DNA of 64,000 bases, from contig JAULSN010000013.1 of the NCBI GenBank assembly GCA_033439765.1, forward strand, positions 186,001 through 250,000. The letters run 5' to 3'. The DNA is from Lasiosphaeria ovina (Eukaryota; Ascomycota; Sordariomycetes; Sordariales; Lasiosphaeriaceae). Made by a program: the position numbers and the translations under genes. The notes beneath the pieces are model-generated. The model was not told the DNA's origin. It saw nothing but the letters and a program-made list of their open reading frames with translations, and made no database searches. This document shows positions 12,194 through 24,181 of this stretch, in pieces; the stretch's first letter is position 1, and every line of letters begins with the position of its first letter.

Positions 12194-13582
12194 ATGCTCT
12201 TCCAGGAGCTTTATGACTACCGCGATTGTCCACTGGCCCAGGACCACATCCGCCTGCTCTTTCTCAAACCTCATGAGGGCGATCGTACGTCCGAAGTTGA
12301 AGTTGAACTTGCGACTTGCTCCATACAGCAGATTGCCGAAACCCCACAGCAGCATCAATATACAGCCCTCTCTTCCAACTGGGGTGATGACGAAGAATCC
12401 AAGATAGTCTTTGTTCAGCAAAGTCAGCCCTTGCTAAAAGATCTAGCGGCCAAGGACATGACGACCCTCACAGACGTTGTGAAAGAGGTCCAGCGCCGTA
12501 GGAAACGACTGGCCGTCAGGCCTAATCTCTATGCATTTCTCCAAGAGTTCCGTCAACAAGAGAAAGAGGTGGCTCTGTGGGTTTATCGAATTTGCATCAA
12601 CCAGAAAGATGTCTCAGAGAAGCAGGACCAAGTCTCGAGAATGGCCGCCATCTACTCAATGGCTGCTAGCGTGTCAATCTGGCTCGGGTCTGCTGACAAG
12701 GACCGCAAAATTGACCGAGCAATGGATTTTGTCAGCCACCTCCTCGACGGCAGTAATATGGCAGACAAGCTCACCGTGATTTATGCAACTCACTGGACAG
12801 AGTTGTTGTACCTTCTGCGACGCCGTTGGTTTTCGCGTCGTTGGATCATCCAAGAACTTGCACTCGCCAAGAACGCTGAAGTCCGTTGTGGGACGAAAAG
12901 GAAGCATTGGAGAGACTTTGCGGATGCCTTTAGCATCTTTGCGCTGCATTTCGACGCGATCATCAGGTTGATCAAGGGCAGAACTGAACTAGAGAAAGCT
13001 CTGGAGGGCATCAAGGATATAAAGCCTCTAGGAGCGCGTATTTTTATCGACGTACTCGCTAATACGTTTCAGCGGCATGCGGACGGGACTATCTACGCAC
13101 CTCGCCAGACCCTCGAGAGCCTTATTTCATCACTCTCGTCGTTTGAGACTTCAGATCCTCGAGATACTGTGTATACCCTCCTCAATCTTGCCAAGGAGAC
13201 CATTACACTTTCGCCAAACAACCCCGGCAATCCCCTGGCGACGAGAGGAAAGAGGAAAAGGAGCCCACCACCAGTCCCCGACTACACCGTGGACCTCCTT
13301 GAGGTGTGCACGACATTTATGAAGTGGTGTATCCAGGAGAGCGGCTCGCTTGATATTCTGTTACGGCACTGGGCCTTGCCAGAACTGAAGCAAAGGTCAG
13401 ACGAGCACTATCCTCGCCTCGTGGAGCTGCCATCCTGGATCAAGACGGTCCGCGGCTCGGCCTTTGGTTCGCAGGCTGAGGGTTTTGGCGGGCGCAGAAC
13501 AGGGGATAGCTTCGTGGGCACTCCTGAGAATCGCTACTACAATGCGTCACTGGGAATGAAGCCTGATGCTCACACAAGATAA
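12194..13582 (+). pseudogene. HET-domain protein, divergent and C-terminally truncated
   Basis: A single frame of 462 residues from the internal ATG at 12194, where the text turns into the usual HET start (LYDYRDCPL, HIRLLFLKP). HET signatures are present but altered: YTALSSNWGDD in place of YxALSYxWGD, and LWVYRICINQKD in place of LWIDAICINQ, so the conserved Asp is replaced. Later motifs are good: IYSMAASVSIWLGS and RRWFSRRWIIQELALA. The frame stops soon after GTPENRYYNASLG, where family members normally continue for 100 or more residues, and no continuation is visible downstream. It is either a truncated allele or a pseudogene. It sits 1.3 kb after the other HET gene but is not a recent duplicate of it. 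Confidence 0.7.
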
Positions 13583-13852
13583 TAAAGGTAATATTTTAGT
13601 AGAAAAGGATACCAGCATGACCTACCTAAATAAGAATTTAGGCTTATTTCTACGTTTCTAATCTTCTACTCGGCCCTCAAGTGTGCTAGAGCTCGTTGAT
13701 ATGAAGAGCAAGACCTTCCATCGAACTCCCAATAACAGGCTGCTGGGTAATCTTCCCACCGTGAGACACACGGAGGACATTGCGCTACTTTGGCTTAGAG
13801 AATAGTAAACCTCTCTCACTAACCCAAAAGCATTTTTTCTAGTCTAACACAA

Positions 13853-14173
13853 ATGTCAGTCAAGTACACTTACGACCGCGCCACGGCCTCCTTTTCCGTA
13901 GCCCGGCTAGGCTATGACGTCCTATCCTACGATGGCTGGAGACTTGAAGAGCACCTATACCCGTTATTTGAAAGTTCCATACACACGACGGATCTCGTCA
14001 TTAAAGTGGAGAACCACGAGCGTCTCTCTGTCTGGGGTTCGTACCCGCAAACGCTCGACCTGTGCCCCGGTCGCATCTATGCTCCCTCCACCTTTCTCAC
14101 TGCGCCCAGATACCGAGAAATTCTGGCGACGCTTTTCGTAATTAGGCGGTGCTATGCTTTTACAAGGGGATAG
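13853..14173 (+). CDS. Small uncharacterised ORF, 106 aa
   Basis: Opens with ATG in a purine-poor context (CAAATGTCA). It contains mixed hydrophobic and charged sequence (LSYDGWRLEEHLYPLFESS) without membrane segments, signal peptide or recognised domain. It may be a genuine short gene or a fragment of a larger lost one. About 270 bases on one side and 330 on the other hold nothing recognisable. Confidence 0.3.
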   Translation: MSVKYTYDRATASFSVARLGYDVLSYDGWRLEEHLYPLFESSIHTTDLVIKVENHERLSVWGSYPQTLDLCPGRIYAPSTFLTAPRYREILATLFVIRRCYAFTRG

Positions 14174-14502
14174 TCTGGATTCCTGAGATCCAAGATGCTA
14201 TTTAAATCCGTTCAAATATTGTTGGAAGGAGTAAATAAGCTTGGGAAGCTGAGTCCTAGATCTGGAGAGCGCTGCGTCAAATCGTGTGCGCACATGCGAC
14301 TACCTAGGTACCCGAGTTCATAAATCTCAGGTATCATTTCTCTGCAGCCCATTCATTGCATGAGATACCAACCGTCAATCACCTCAAAATGTAACTCAGC
14401 CAATGGCAACCGAGAAAGAAAGCGGTCATTGCCGTCATATCACATCAACCATAAGGTGATTATCTCCTTCTCCCCATAAACGCACCGCCCCCTCAACCTC
14501 AC

Positions 14503-15519
14503 TCACATACCCTCAAACACCCTCCTCAGCCTACCAAAATCCCCCCTCTCCCTAATATTCACCCTCTCCTGCGACAAGCCCATCGCCCCAACCCACTTCG
14601 GCTCCCTTGGATCCCTACCCGCCCCAAGGTCCTTGAACACGCCGAACCGCACGGCGACAGACCCGCCCCTCACCGCAAACCGCACGCTCACATCCGTATA
14701 GCACATGGCACAGGACACGTTGGCCAGAAGCGGGCCCATGCCGCTCGCGGCGTGCAGGTCGGACCGCCACTGGTCCTGCATCTTCTCCCCGAGCACGTTC
14801 TCGAGCCCGTAGCCGACGCCAATGACAGCCCCCGCGGGGCCGCTACCGCCCGACGCCTCGCGGACCGAGTTGAAGCGGAAGGTGGTCATGTGCGGGCAGG
14901 GCCGGAACGCGCGGTAGCCTATGCTCGATAGCCAGTGCGTGGCGCGGTAGTGGCGCGAGTGGCTGTGAGGGTGGCCGTGCGACAGTGGGATGGTGAACGA
15001 GCAGGTGTGTGCGAGGAGGAAAGTTGGTGGTGGTGATGCCGACGGCGAGGGCGACAGTGACGGACAGATCTTGGGCGTGATGGACCAGGTGATGCAGGGC
15101 CGCGGGGCAGTCAGGCCGCGCGGGCTCGTGCCGGTGCAGTGCAGCGCCGAGAGGTCGGGCGAGGGGCTTGTCATGGCCGCGTGGATGTGGTAGAAGGCGA
15201 GCGTGTACGGGACTTGGGGGTGGACTAGAGGGAGCGGGTTGTGCGTCGAGCTGTGTACGGGGAGGAGGGACCAGACCTGGGGTATCGTGTCGTGCTTGTT
15301 CGGGGACGGCGTGGGGGTTGGCTTGTTGCCCTTGCCTAAGAGTGTTTGGATAAATCCCTTAGATCGAGGCCCGATGTTGGACGGGAGGGATGCATCCCAG
15401 AAGACGGCGACGTGATTCGGATTGTGTATCTCGCAGCCATCCGTGCCGTCGTGACAGCATGGGAGGTTTCCGCCACGAGGGACTACGACTGAAGAGTATT
15501 CAGGGGGCGGTGCATCCAT
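14503..15519 (-). CDS. Orphan protein with N-terminal PPPEY motif, 338 aa
   Basis: A single-exon frame. The first ATG is at 15519 (MDAPPPEYSS); the longer frame opens only with TTG. The product starts with a PPxY-like motif, of the kind WW domains of Nedd4-type ubiquitin ligases bind. A Pro/Ser-rich central region (residues about 60-190) follows, and a better-structured C-terminal third contains CYTDVSVRFAVRGGS and FGVFKDLGAGRDPREPKW. No signal peptide or transmembrane segment. The codon third positions are GC-rich like the other real genes in the window, which supports coding. The family is not recognised; the layout resembles arrestin-related or other cytosolic fungal proteins only in a general way. 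Confidence 0.65.
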   Translation of the reverse strand: MDAPPPEYSSVVVPRGGNLPCCHDGTDGCEIHNPNHVAVFWDASLPSNIGPRSKGFIQTLLGKGNKPTPTPSPNKHDTIPQVWSLLPVHSSTHNPLPLVHPQVPYTLAFYHIHAAMTSPSPDLSALHCTGTSPRGLTAPRPCITWSITPKICPSLSPSPSASPPPTFLLAHTCSFTIPLSHGHPHSHSRHYRATHWLSSIGYRAFRPCPHMTTFRFNSVREASGGSGPAGAVIGVGYGLENVLGEKMQDQWRSDLHAASGMGPLLANVSCAMCYTDVSVRFAVRGGSVAVRFGVFKDLGAGRDPREPKWVGAMGLSQERVNIRERGDFGRLRRVFEGM

Positions 15520-18500
15520 GCTGGTTTGCCCATGAACTTGAGAACCCAATAACTCGGTTTGGGAAAGGTTGACGACGGTTCAAGACTAGTGACATGGACT
15601 TGACTACTCTGAACAGATGGTGGTCAGAGTATGATAAAGGAATGTAACTTGACAAAGTCCGAAATGGCTAAAGCGGGGCACTCTGGACTTAATGCTGGAA
15701 ACCCCTTTCTAGCTGTGGCTGTGGCCGGTGGTGTGGCTGTGTGAGGTGGGGTCGCGTTCGGTCAGTACTCGCGGATTCGGTGTCTATATACACGTAATGC
15801 AACACCATACGAGCCTCGCATACCCGCCCAGGCTATATGTCGGCATTGGCAAGTATATGTAAGGGATAAGGGTCGATTCCTCCCTCAACCGCTTACATTG
15901 TAATGTACCTTCATCCATGATCGAGGGCCAAAAATGATCGCGAAAGTGGCCTAACTAGGTGAAATTATTTACCAAGTCGTCAAGAAATTTGGCCCTCGGA
16001 TTTGCGTCAAATATGGGGTTAAAAATGGCGAATTTGCGTTACTTTGAGCCAGTCAATCTTGATTTGCTCTGACACAATTTGACTTGTTGACAGCCCTGAA
16101 TTTAAACACCCAAGGTACCGCTCCCGCACGAACGTCAGCGACCCGCTCTCTGGTCTCCGAGCTGAGTACCTTACGGATTACTTGGTCGGCTTATGGGACT
16201 TACATGACTCTGAGGAGGAACGCAAACCTGCCGACCTCCCTTTCATCGTGCCAAATTCCCTTCTATCGGGCCGTATACCACGTTCTCTTGGCTGGCACTG
16301 TTCTCGCTGGCTGGCACCTGGAACCGGGGCGGAGAGCGGAGAGCGGAAGGCGGAGGGAGAGGCTACCTTAGTTTTCGCGGCGAACTACCCTAGTAGCTGG
16401 AGTTGCGTGTTGCGGGTACGCCCCGTCCCCTGCAGTGACCATATCTACTATGCTGACTACTTGGATTAGAGCCAGGTACCTGAGCTTTTGGTTCAGTAGT
16501 CAGATGCTCTTTCTAGCCCCACTATATTGCGCGATATATTTGCGCTCTTCTCGGGCAGTCCGGGGCCGCCGCCGTTGCGAATGTGTATACAGCCGTGACT
16601 ACCTCAGCTGCTGCCGCAGCGGCTTATTGTCTGCGGACAAGCTTTGCGGTAAAGTTCCTTGCGGTACATACCATGCCAATAACGAACAGAACCGAATCCA
16701 TCCTTGTATACCTAGTGTGCCAGGGGCTAGGCCTATACGCAATTCTGTCCTTGCTCACGCAAGCCTATGAATGGTGATATCTTCCTAAACATACCGTCAG
16801 TTCTGACGACCACGTACCCACGGCGACACATGTTGTAGCGGTAGTATTCTCATTTATAAGAATTTCGCCTTAATTTCCAACGTCCCTTTGAGCTAAAACT
16901 TTCTAGAAGAGTGATGTCGCCGGGGCCGGATTTTGCTATACAACTTTTATTTTTTATTGTGATCTAATGATTGTGCCCGCTGTTGTAAGACATTGTTTAC
17001 TTTTCCTATTATCCTTACCCTCTAAACATCCATACCTCTTCTGCTACTTTCGCCAGACTTTATAAGACTTGATCACCCCGTGAGTCCAGTTCTTAGGGAA
17101 ATACCGTCCCCAAGTCTCGTCAGCGCAGCCCGCTTGGAAAACATCGTCGGCATCTACGGTTTCTGGGCAGTTATATAATATAGATACCAGTTAGGAAGTG
17201 ATTATTAGCTTTTAGTTCCCCAAGGTCGATAAGAACAGCAACTGACTTGAAGAACGTAGCGCATGTCTTCCCTTCCATCCTAATCAGCTCAGCCCTCTCT
17301 GCCCAGCCGTTCGGAACGCTCGTCATATTGTCTAAGACATCTATTAGCAGCTGCTGAGTTTATACAGGCCATGCTAGACGTTGTAGCAAAGAGATTTACA
17401 GCAGCTGCCAGGAACGTGGCAGAACTCTTGATTCTGAATGCCGCCCAGGAATACGAGACTGATCTCATCGCTCGTACAAGCTGCCGAAGCAAAAGAAATA
17501 AATCCGGTGAATGCCAAGACCTTCATCCTCGTAGACTGTATTTGAGCAAGGAAGGAGACAAAGATTTAGTCTCGGAGTTCTGGGTGTGTGGAACGATACC
17601 TGTTTAAATAGATCTTCAAGGCAACCATCCCGGCAAAGTCAAACATCAAGTTAATTTGTGCTGCAGCGCTCATATAATTACTGTCGGGTGCTCATACTTG
17701 TATGTAACCTTGCTATGGTCGATCCGGGTATCTTACTCTGCGATTTTCGACGGAAGTGCAGAGGACTTTGGAAAAGAGAACAGGGTGAATCACCAACTTC
17801 CCGACCAAGGATGGTATGCCGTCAAAACTCCGATTCTCTCAAGCACCATCTGAGTTGGCGAGAATAGGTGCATATTCGTTTGCGCCCCTGCTGATGCCGC
17901 TTTCCTATGGTCCCTGGCCTAGCAACAGTTGAAGGGGCACGTGCTGCTGCAGGTAGCATTCATGTTTTAGCCTCATCTATCAGCCCGGAACAGGTCTGGT
18001 GCCTGGGGGATCGTTCCCGCTTGGCAGGTTGTGGCGCGGCGCTGCCGCGTTTTCCCGGGCATCCTCAGTCTGTGTCTCGGCGCTCCGCTCTCGCCTTTGG
18101 TTCCTGGACTCGTCTTGGCTCTCATCGCCGTAAGGTGAGTATGTATCCCCGATATTCTCCGACCACTGCTTTCCATATAGGGACTATACTCCAAGGCATT
18201 TATTCAGCTGAACGGAGCCACCGTAGAGAGGCTGTCTCTTCTCTTTTACCGTGAGGGTGCCGAATGTTTCTCGAATAGGGATTGGCCAGTTTACGTCCGT
18301 GTCAAAATGGGAGGTGGGAATTGGTCAATCGGATAAACCTTGGACTCCTTAAGCCGCGGAATACCGAGCGCAGCGAGCAGCCCGCCGCAGGCGCCCCCGG
18401 AGGGCTGCCGGAGGCACCGTTCAGCGACCCCTTCCTGACTTGCCAGGTAGCTTATTTTAGTTCATGCAAATGCGTTACCGGAACCTTTAAGAAAAGTTCA

Positions 18501-18773
18501 TTTGGGGGTCCAAGACGAATGAATACGGACCTCGTTAGTATTATCACTCTCGCGTCGTCACAGTGTATCACAGCGCGGCCAACGCAACAGCCACCGCAAC
18601 GAGCAGCGCCAGCACGACCGCAACGACCAACACAACGCCCACCAGACAAGCCAAACACGCCAGCCACGCCGACAGCAGCACCAAGTGTCTACCGAGGTAA
18701 TGCACACATCAAACAACGGCCGAGTTAGAACTAGCTTTACCTTTCCGATGACTCATGCTAATGAATCGGCTTA
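15520..18773. other. Long gene-poor stretch beside the helicase relic
   Basis: No frame with recognisable family content on either strand. Base composition looks more AT-rich than the gene regions from about 15.8 to 18.2 kb. A Pro/Gln/Ala-rich frame at 18570-18700 just before the helicase relic may be its eroded N-terminal tail. Probably degraded repeat DNA. Confidence 0.45.
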
Positions 18774-20821
18774 ACGCTGCTATGCAGCGCTTGGTATACC
18801 AACAGGGCGATACAATCCTTATTACGGTAACAGGCTACGGCAAAAGCGCCGTCCTATATACTATTTTTACCCTAACCGAGAAGATCACGGTATAGATCGT
18901 TCCCTTAACGAAGTTAGGCGAGAATTAGCGTGATGATATCACCAAAAACGTCCCTAATTCGAACCCGGTATGGATTGACGCCGATACGCACCTTAAGGTC
19001 TGTTATTTCTTATGCCCCTGAACCCCTGAGCCCCTGAATACCTTCTGATAACTATAAACAATCCGAAGGTCTGGGACTAAGTCAAAGAAGGTCTATATAG
19101 TTATATACTTTTGAGCCCCGAGCAGGCCCAATCACCGAAGTTCAAGGCCGTTCTTCGCGATCCAGCATTTTACGAAAAGATCGGTCTTTTTGCGATAGAC
19201 GAGCTGTATGTTGTCGGCGAGTGGCGAGAATTCCGAGCGGATTTCACGTATATATATACTCTTAGGGCTCTATTGCTACGGAGTATGCCCTGGTTCGGTT
19301 ATACGGCGACCCTGGACAAAGACAACCAGTCGTATATTTTGGAGCATACCGGCTTCGATTTGCGGCGCCTCAAGATCATCCGTACGTCGATAGATTGCTT
19401 AGAGATCTCTATCGCTGTGCAGCCTCTTCTCCGAGGCTCGATTCGGGACTATAGAAGACTGCATTTCCTTATCAGAGGCGCCACAACAGCTATCGTACAG
19501 AATATACCGAAGACAATTGTGTACCTTGACAGTAAGCCACAACTGATCGCAGCGAGGTATACCCTCTTGCGTTATTTGAAGCGCCAATGCGGCTTCAGCA
19601 AGTCCTTTGCTAGGAAGGTAGTCCGCCGTTATGATGCCGATGTCCGCTAGGCAGACAAGGACATTATATTCAAGGACTTCGCCAGTAAAACAGACTGCCG
19701 CATCATTCTCGCTACAGTCTCTTTAGGAATGGGTATGGATATTCCCGATGTTGAGAGGGTTGTGCAGTTCGGCCTGCCACCGAGTCCTAGCCTCGCCGAT
19801 ATTTGGCAACGCTTTAAAAGAGCGATGAGGAAGAAAGAGGGCCAGGGAATGGTCTATTTGTTTGCTCCTTATTGGGCTTTTGACCACCTTGGATCGACGG
19901 AAAAGCAGGTCAAAATACCGAAGGCACGGCAGCCGCGCAGTCGGAAACAACCTCATGCTCCTGTTGTGAGCAACCGCCTTCGAGAGTTCGTACTGGCCGA
20001 GCGAGATGTTGTTGACGATGAGACGGCCAGTCAGGCTAGTCAAGGCAGTCAGGCTAGCAACGCATCGCAGGTAACTGTTGACAACACCATGACTTTGGAG
20101 GGCAGTACGGAGTCACAGACTCTATATGGCTTCAATAAGAAGGTCAAATGGACTAGGAGCGATCTCGTACAACGCGAAAAGCTTGACCCAGTCTTCAAGG
20201 GCTTTCTCAACGCAAGTTGCTTCCGGAAGTACGCCCTGGAATACTTGCAGGAGCCGCTTGACGATCCATTTCTCGAATATAAGCGCCCTGTTACCGATCA
20301 GCTATGTTGCAACGCCTGTATACATGAACTGGGCGAGATCCCCCCCTTACAGGCTCGACCAAAGGGAGATGAAAAGCCAACAGCTGGTTCTCTTGCAGGC
20401 ATGGCCTTACAGCAGCTGTCTACATGGTGCAAGGCAGAGGCGCAGGTTCTCGTGCCTATTGAACAACGACGATTTGATATTATTGGCGATATATGGATGG
20501 ATTCGAGGCTCCAGTATACTATTACGAGGCTCTTTTCGCAGACTCAGCGAGGTAAAAAAAGAGCTTCCGTTTACTACTATTGAAGAGCTGGAAAAGAAGG
20601 TTCCGGGCCTGAAAGACTGGGAGTATTTTGAGAGTAAGGGCGCCGACCTTATTCGGTTTTATTTTGACTCTCTAGACACTATTCACGAGCTGTGGGGGGT
20701 CGAGAAGGAAAGAAAGGCGAATGAAAAGGAGTCTCGCCGGGGCGTTGTTGACTCCCCTGAGTCACGGAAGCGGTCAGCCACCGCCGAGCCTTCTGCCGAA
20801 TCGCCGGCTTCGAAGCGGTAA
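18774..20821 (+). pseudogene. RecQ-like superfamily 2 helicase, broken
   Basis: A telomere-linked-helicase-like gene with several lesions. Motif I survives as TGYGKS (18830-18847) in one frame, which then hits TAG at 18893. The next segments shift frame. From 19111 the frame carries the DExH region as FAIDELYVVGEWREFR (the usual DEVH is DELY) and FGYTATLD (motif III). A TAG at 19648 interrupts before motifs V and VI (SLGMGMDIPDVERVVQFGLP, then IWQRFKRAMRKKEGQG, with Gly and Arg positions altered). A cysteine cluster (LCCNACIHELG) follows, as in fungal RecQ-type mobile-element helicases. Near 20550 coding moves to another frame and ends at 20821 with a basic tail. It converges on the DUF6589-like gene, leaving about 115 bp between stops. 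Cannot be functional as it stands. Confidence 0.75.
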
Positions 20822-20935
20822 TTGTGAGATTAGTTGGCGCCGGGGGGCTTGAAAACACTGATTCTAGCTGTTTCATTATCTATGTAGAATTATAATACAA
20901 TATAAAAGGCCGCCACCCCTGAAGGTGCCTTTTAT

Positions 20936-23356
20936 TTACAAATCAACACCCAGATCACCATGTCCATCGGCCCAAAAGTCGTCTTCGTCAACCGTGAATA
21001 ATCTCTGGCCCTCACCAATCCAGTCTATATCGTTGTCCTCCGTACCACCTTCGCCTACGCCTGGTATAAGGCGCTGGTCTGCGGCATCCTTAGGTTCGGG
21101 GACAACGTCATTGAAGTCATCGAGCTTCTCAAGGATCACCTTTTGCCCTCTATCGTATAGATCAGGGGCATCGTATGCATCAGGGGAAGGCGATTTGTTG
21201 CGTTTAGTCATGCCATCCTTATACAACTTGCATGCATAAGAGATAACATCGACGGTAGGGTCGCCTGCGGTATGCGTGCCCTTCTGGTGACTTCCAAACA
21301 CCCTCTCAACTGCTTTGCGAATAGTTGCAAGGTAGTTACCATTCAGGGCCAAGCGAGAGAAGGTAGAATGAATATCGTGGGTCGAATTCTTGTTGTTTTT
21401 GATGTCAAGGGCGTATGTGGCATTAATATGCTCCAACATCAAGTCAATCGCCTTGAACTGACTACCTACAGTTGTGCAGCGAATCAGACCCCCTTTGAGA
21501 ATTGCATCTCGAACTCCGGGCGTAGAAACAACAGGGTGCAAAAGCCAGGCAAAATACAGCATCTCGGGGCCGTAGTTAGACGATTTTCCTCCCCAGAAAA
21601 GAACAGGGAGCATCGGAATGATATCGCGAAGTAGACCGTAATCGCCGTGGCGAACTACTTCGTGTAGAATAAGGAGGACTTCAACGCACTGCATTAGCCG
21701 GCAGTGGCTCCTGAATTCCAGGTCGACCGGGCCCTCCAAATCATTATAACGGCCTGTCCAGCCCTCAAAGGAGAAGACTGACTTCCAAATAGCATCAAAG
21801 ACACTGTCAAGCTCGGCGGCGTTGGTTGTCATTACCCCCTGAATGCCATCAACGGTAAGGTCCTTGTCTAGAAGCTTGCCTTCTTCAACTAGGTGATGTA
21901 TGACGAAGGCTAGGACTCTGGCAGTGTAGCCATGCATCAGCAGTGGTAGGACCTGGTGATATTTAATGTCCTTTTTGGTGATGTGCTTCCCTCGCTGAAA
22001 GAATTGAACGTCAGCCGAAATGACCGCAGTTGACAGGCTCTTGTTGCTTCCAGTGTCCCAAAACATCCGGAATAACATCTCGATGTAGTTGAGCTCAATA
22101 TGAAAGAGTGCAGGCACAGGAAGGAGCCATTTCTTCTGCTCCCAAAGCTCGCTGGCTTCTAACTGAGACTGTTTGATGCGGCGAATGAAGGTTGTTGTTT
22201 TACAGTCGCCGTAAACAAGAGTGAGGCGCTCATCGTATTCTTTGAAGTCAAGTCGGCGCTTCCAGAGTTCTTCGTGCAACTTGTACACTCCATCGATCGT
22301 GCCCTCATTCTCAAAAATGGCGCCAATTTGTAGGAAAGGAGACTCCTTATAGGTGACTCTCTTTACGGTAGGCATCTCCGGAGCAGAGCCTTTGGCGAAG
22401 ACCTGCATAAACGCGTACTTTAGCAGCCATTTTGAGGCGGCGTCAACTGAGGGTTGCCGGGGAAGAAGGTGTTGTATGACCATTTGCCGCGTAAATCGTT
22501 GTGTAAGGTCCAGGGATGACTGTTGTAGAGGACCATTGAGTTCCGGGCATGTAACCAAACACGTAGTTGTTAGGTTGACGAAGTGGTGTTGTCTGCCACC
22601 AGCTAGCTCACGAATCCGATTCATGAAGTTGAAGTTATCGTAGACAATAATTCCGTTAGGATCGTGTGCGGCCGCCTTGATGTTATCCTTTGCCTGTTTC
22701 TCCATCTTGTTCAACAGTCTATTCAAGACTGTATATGAGGATATGATGCCTAAGTGGGCGAGGGTATCGATGACCCGGCGAGGCGTGCCGTTGGCGAGCA
22801 TATAGAGGCCCAGAACTTGGCGAATAAATGGGCTGGTATTCCGCGCATAGCCTCTCATAAGGAGGGAAGATAATAAGCAGATCTGAGCGCTGTTATTCTC
22901 GTCGACTGTGTTGTTGAGGACGGCGTTGCTTGTCGAAAACTAAACCACATTAGTTATATTTTCTTACTTGGGGGAAATAAACAACCATACCTGATTCTGC
23001 AAAACCTGTGAGAAAAAAGCAACCATACTAGGCGCCTTGGTGACGAGAGTCGGCCAGGTCTGCGTCAATCTCTCTTCAACCCAACTAGCATTACAAAGCT
23101 CTGCAACAGTTGTTGGTACTGCTTCTTGCGAGTGAATTTCTGGCTCGAAGTCGCCGAAAGGAGGCTCGTTGACCAGGATCTTCATTTCCTTTCGTATTTG
23201 CATGCTGGTGGAAAGCTGTTCATCATCGGCTTCCTTGACTGTGACTCCCTTCGCTTTGAGAGCTTCCTGAACACGAGGATCAAGTAGGGCATCTGCCAGT
23301 TGTTGAGCTCTTGTGCCATTCTCTACCCACTTGTTGACAAAGGGCCCTACGAGCAT
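20936..23356 (-). CDS. DUF6589-like protein, probable mobile-element gene
   Basis: Two exons, 22991-23356 and 20936-22939, join across a 51-nt intron (GTATGG donor, TTTAG acceptor) to give 789 residues. The acidic C-terminus ends WADGHGDLGVDL. Family features by eye: VYDNFNFMNRIRELAGG with a TTT a little further on, matching the DNxN...R motif remembered for DUF6589; LVYGDCKTTTFIRR, resembling the family GDQLT element; and HIELNYIEMLFRMFW. The two conserved Asp suggest an RNase-H-like fold, but that is inference. The 5' end is uncertain: an upstream segment to 23540 has an intron-like structure (GTATGT ... CCTAAC ... TCTAG) but reads in another frame, so the gene may be longer or damaged there. 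Unlike the helicase, this frame is open throughout. Confidence 0.6.
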
Positions 23357-23898
23357 ACATTATCTGGCACTCGTCGTCGCAATTGGACTTCGGCATATTG
23401 CAGAGGTTCGACACAAGAAGGGTATTGAGCGAACTAGAAGAAAGAACAATGTTAGGTTGAGGGGCATACAATGGCGACAACTCGGAAATTTCAATGTCGC
23501 CGGCGAGTATTGTAGCATGAACAAAGAGATACATACTTGATGTGTGAGAGAGTTGGAGGCTGCTGGCTGGTGGTGACTTGGCTACCGTACTGGGGACGTC
23601 TGGGCAAATTTGGGCTGCTTGTACTTGATATCTACCAACGAGGCTGGTTAGTCACGGCACTGGTCAGTCGCGGTGCTGGGCGAACCCGAATGCTATCATT
23701 AGAAATCAAAATGGGACTGGGAAATAATTACAGAGATTCCGAGTACAGCGATGATACATCTGCGATCAATGTTAGCACAATCATTCCTCTTGCTGGGCCT
23801 GGACGTTGGGAATGCTGGTCTTACCAGTGAAAATGGGGGGTGCATTAAAGAGTGGAAATGGGAACGAGCACCAATGCTAGGGAAATGTTATCTCAGAA

Positions 23899-24022
23899 AC
23901 TCAGACCAGCTTGGTGTGGCTCAGCTGCCTGCGGCACCCACTTTTTAAGGATTTGACCCCACTCTAGATTTTTGGACCAATCAGAACACCAGGAAAAGAA
24001 TCACCACCAAGCTGGTCTGAGT
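23899..24022. repeat. 18-bp perfect inverted repeat, 88-bp spacer
   Basis: ACTCAGACCAGCTTGGTG at 23899-23916 is matched by its exact reverse complement at 24005-24022. The pair lies just upstream of the DUF6589-like gene and before the Mutator-like relic. It could be an element terminus, a small MITE, or a binding site. Confidence 0.85.
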
Positions 24023-24181
24023 GCAATATTAGATCCGAATCGTGACCCCCTCCACATCAATTGAAGGCATTCACGGAATGCATGATATTCAACGCGCAAA
24101 TTGGTCAAAAATTACCTCGTTAGTACCGTTGGAATGCCCTCAACTCAAGCTGTCGATTGGTACTAATTTTATGCACAGAAC

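Noticed and set aside
12056..12421. Minus-strand frame resembling an ankyrin repeat (NKAGDALLYCSWANN...)
   Set aside because: It overlaps the HET-domain start on the other strand, and the similarity is short and weak.
18955..18975. tRNA T-arm-like TTCGAACCCGG
   Set aside because: It is part of the helicase relic (reads as its SNPVWIDAD segment), with no tRNA structure around it.
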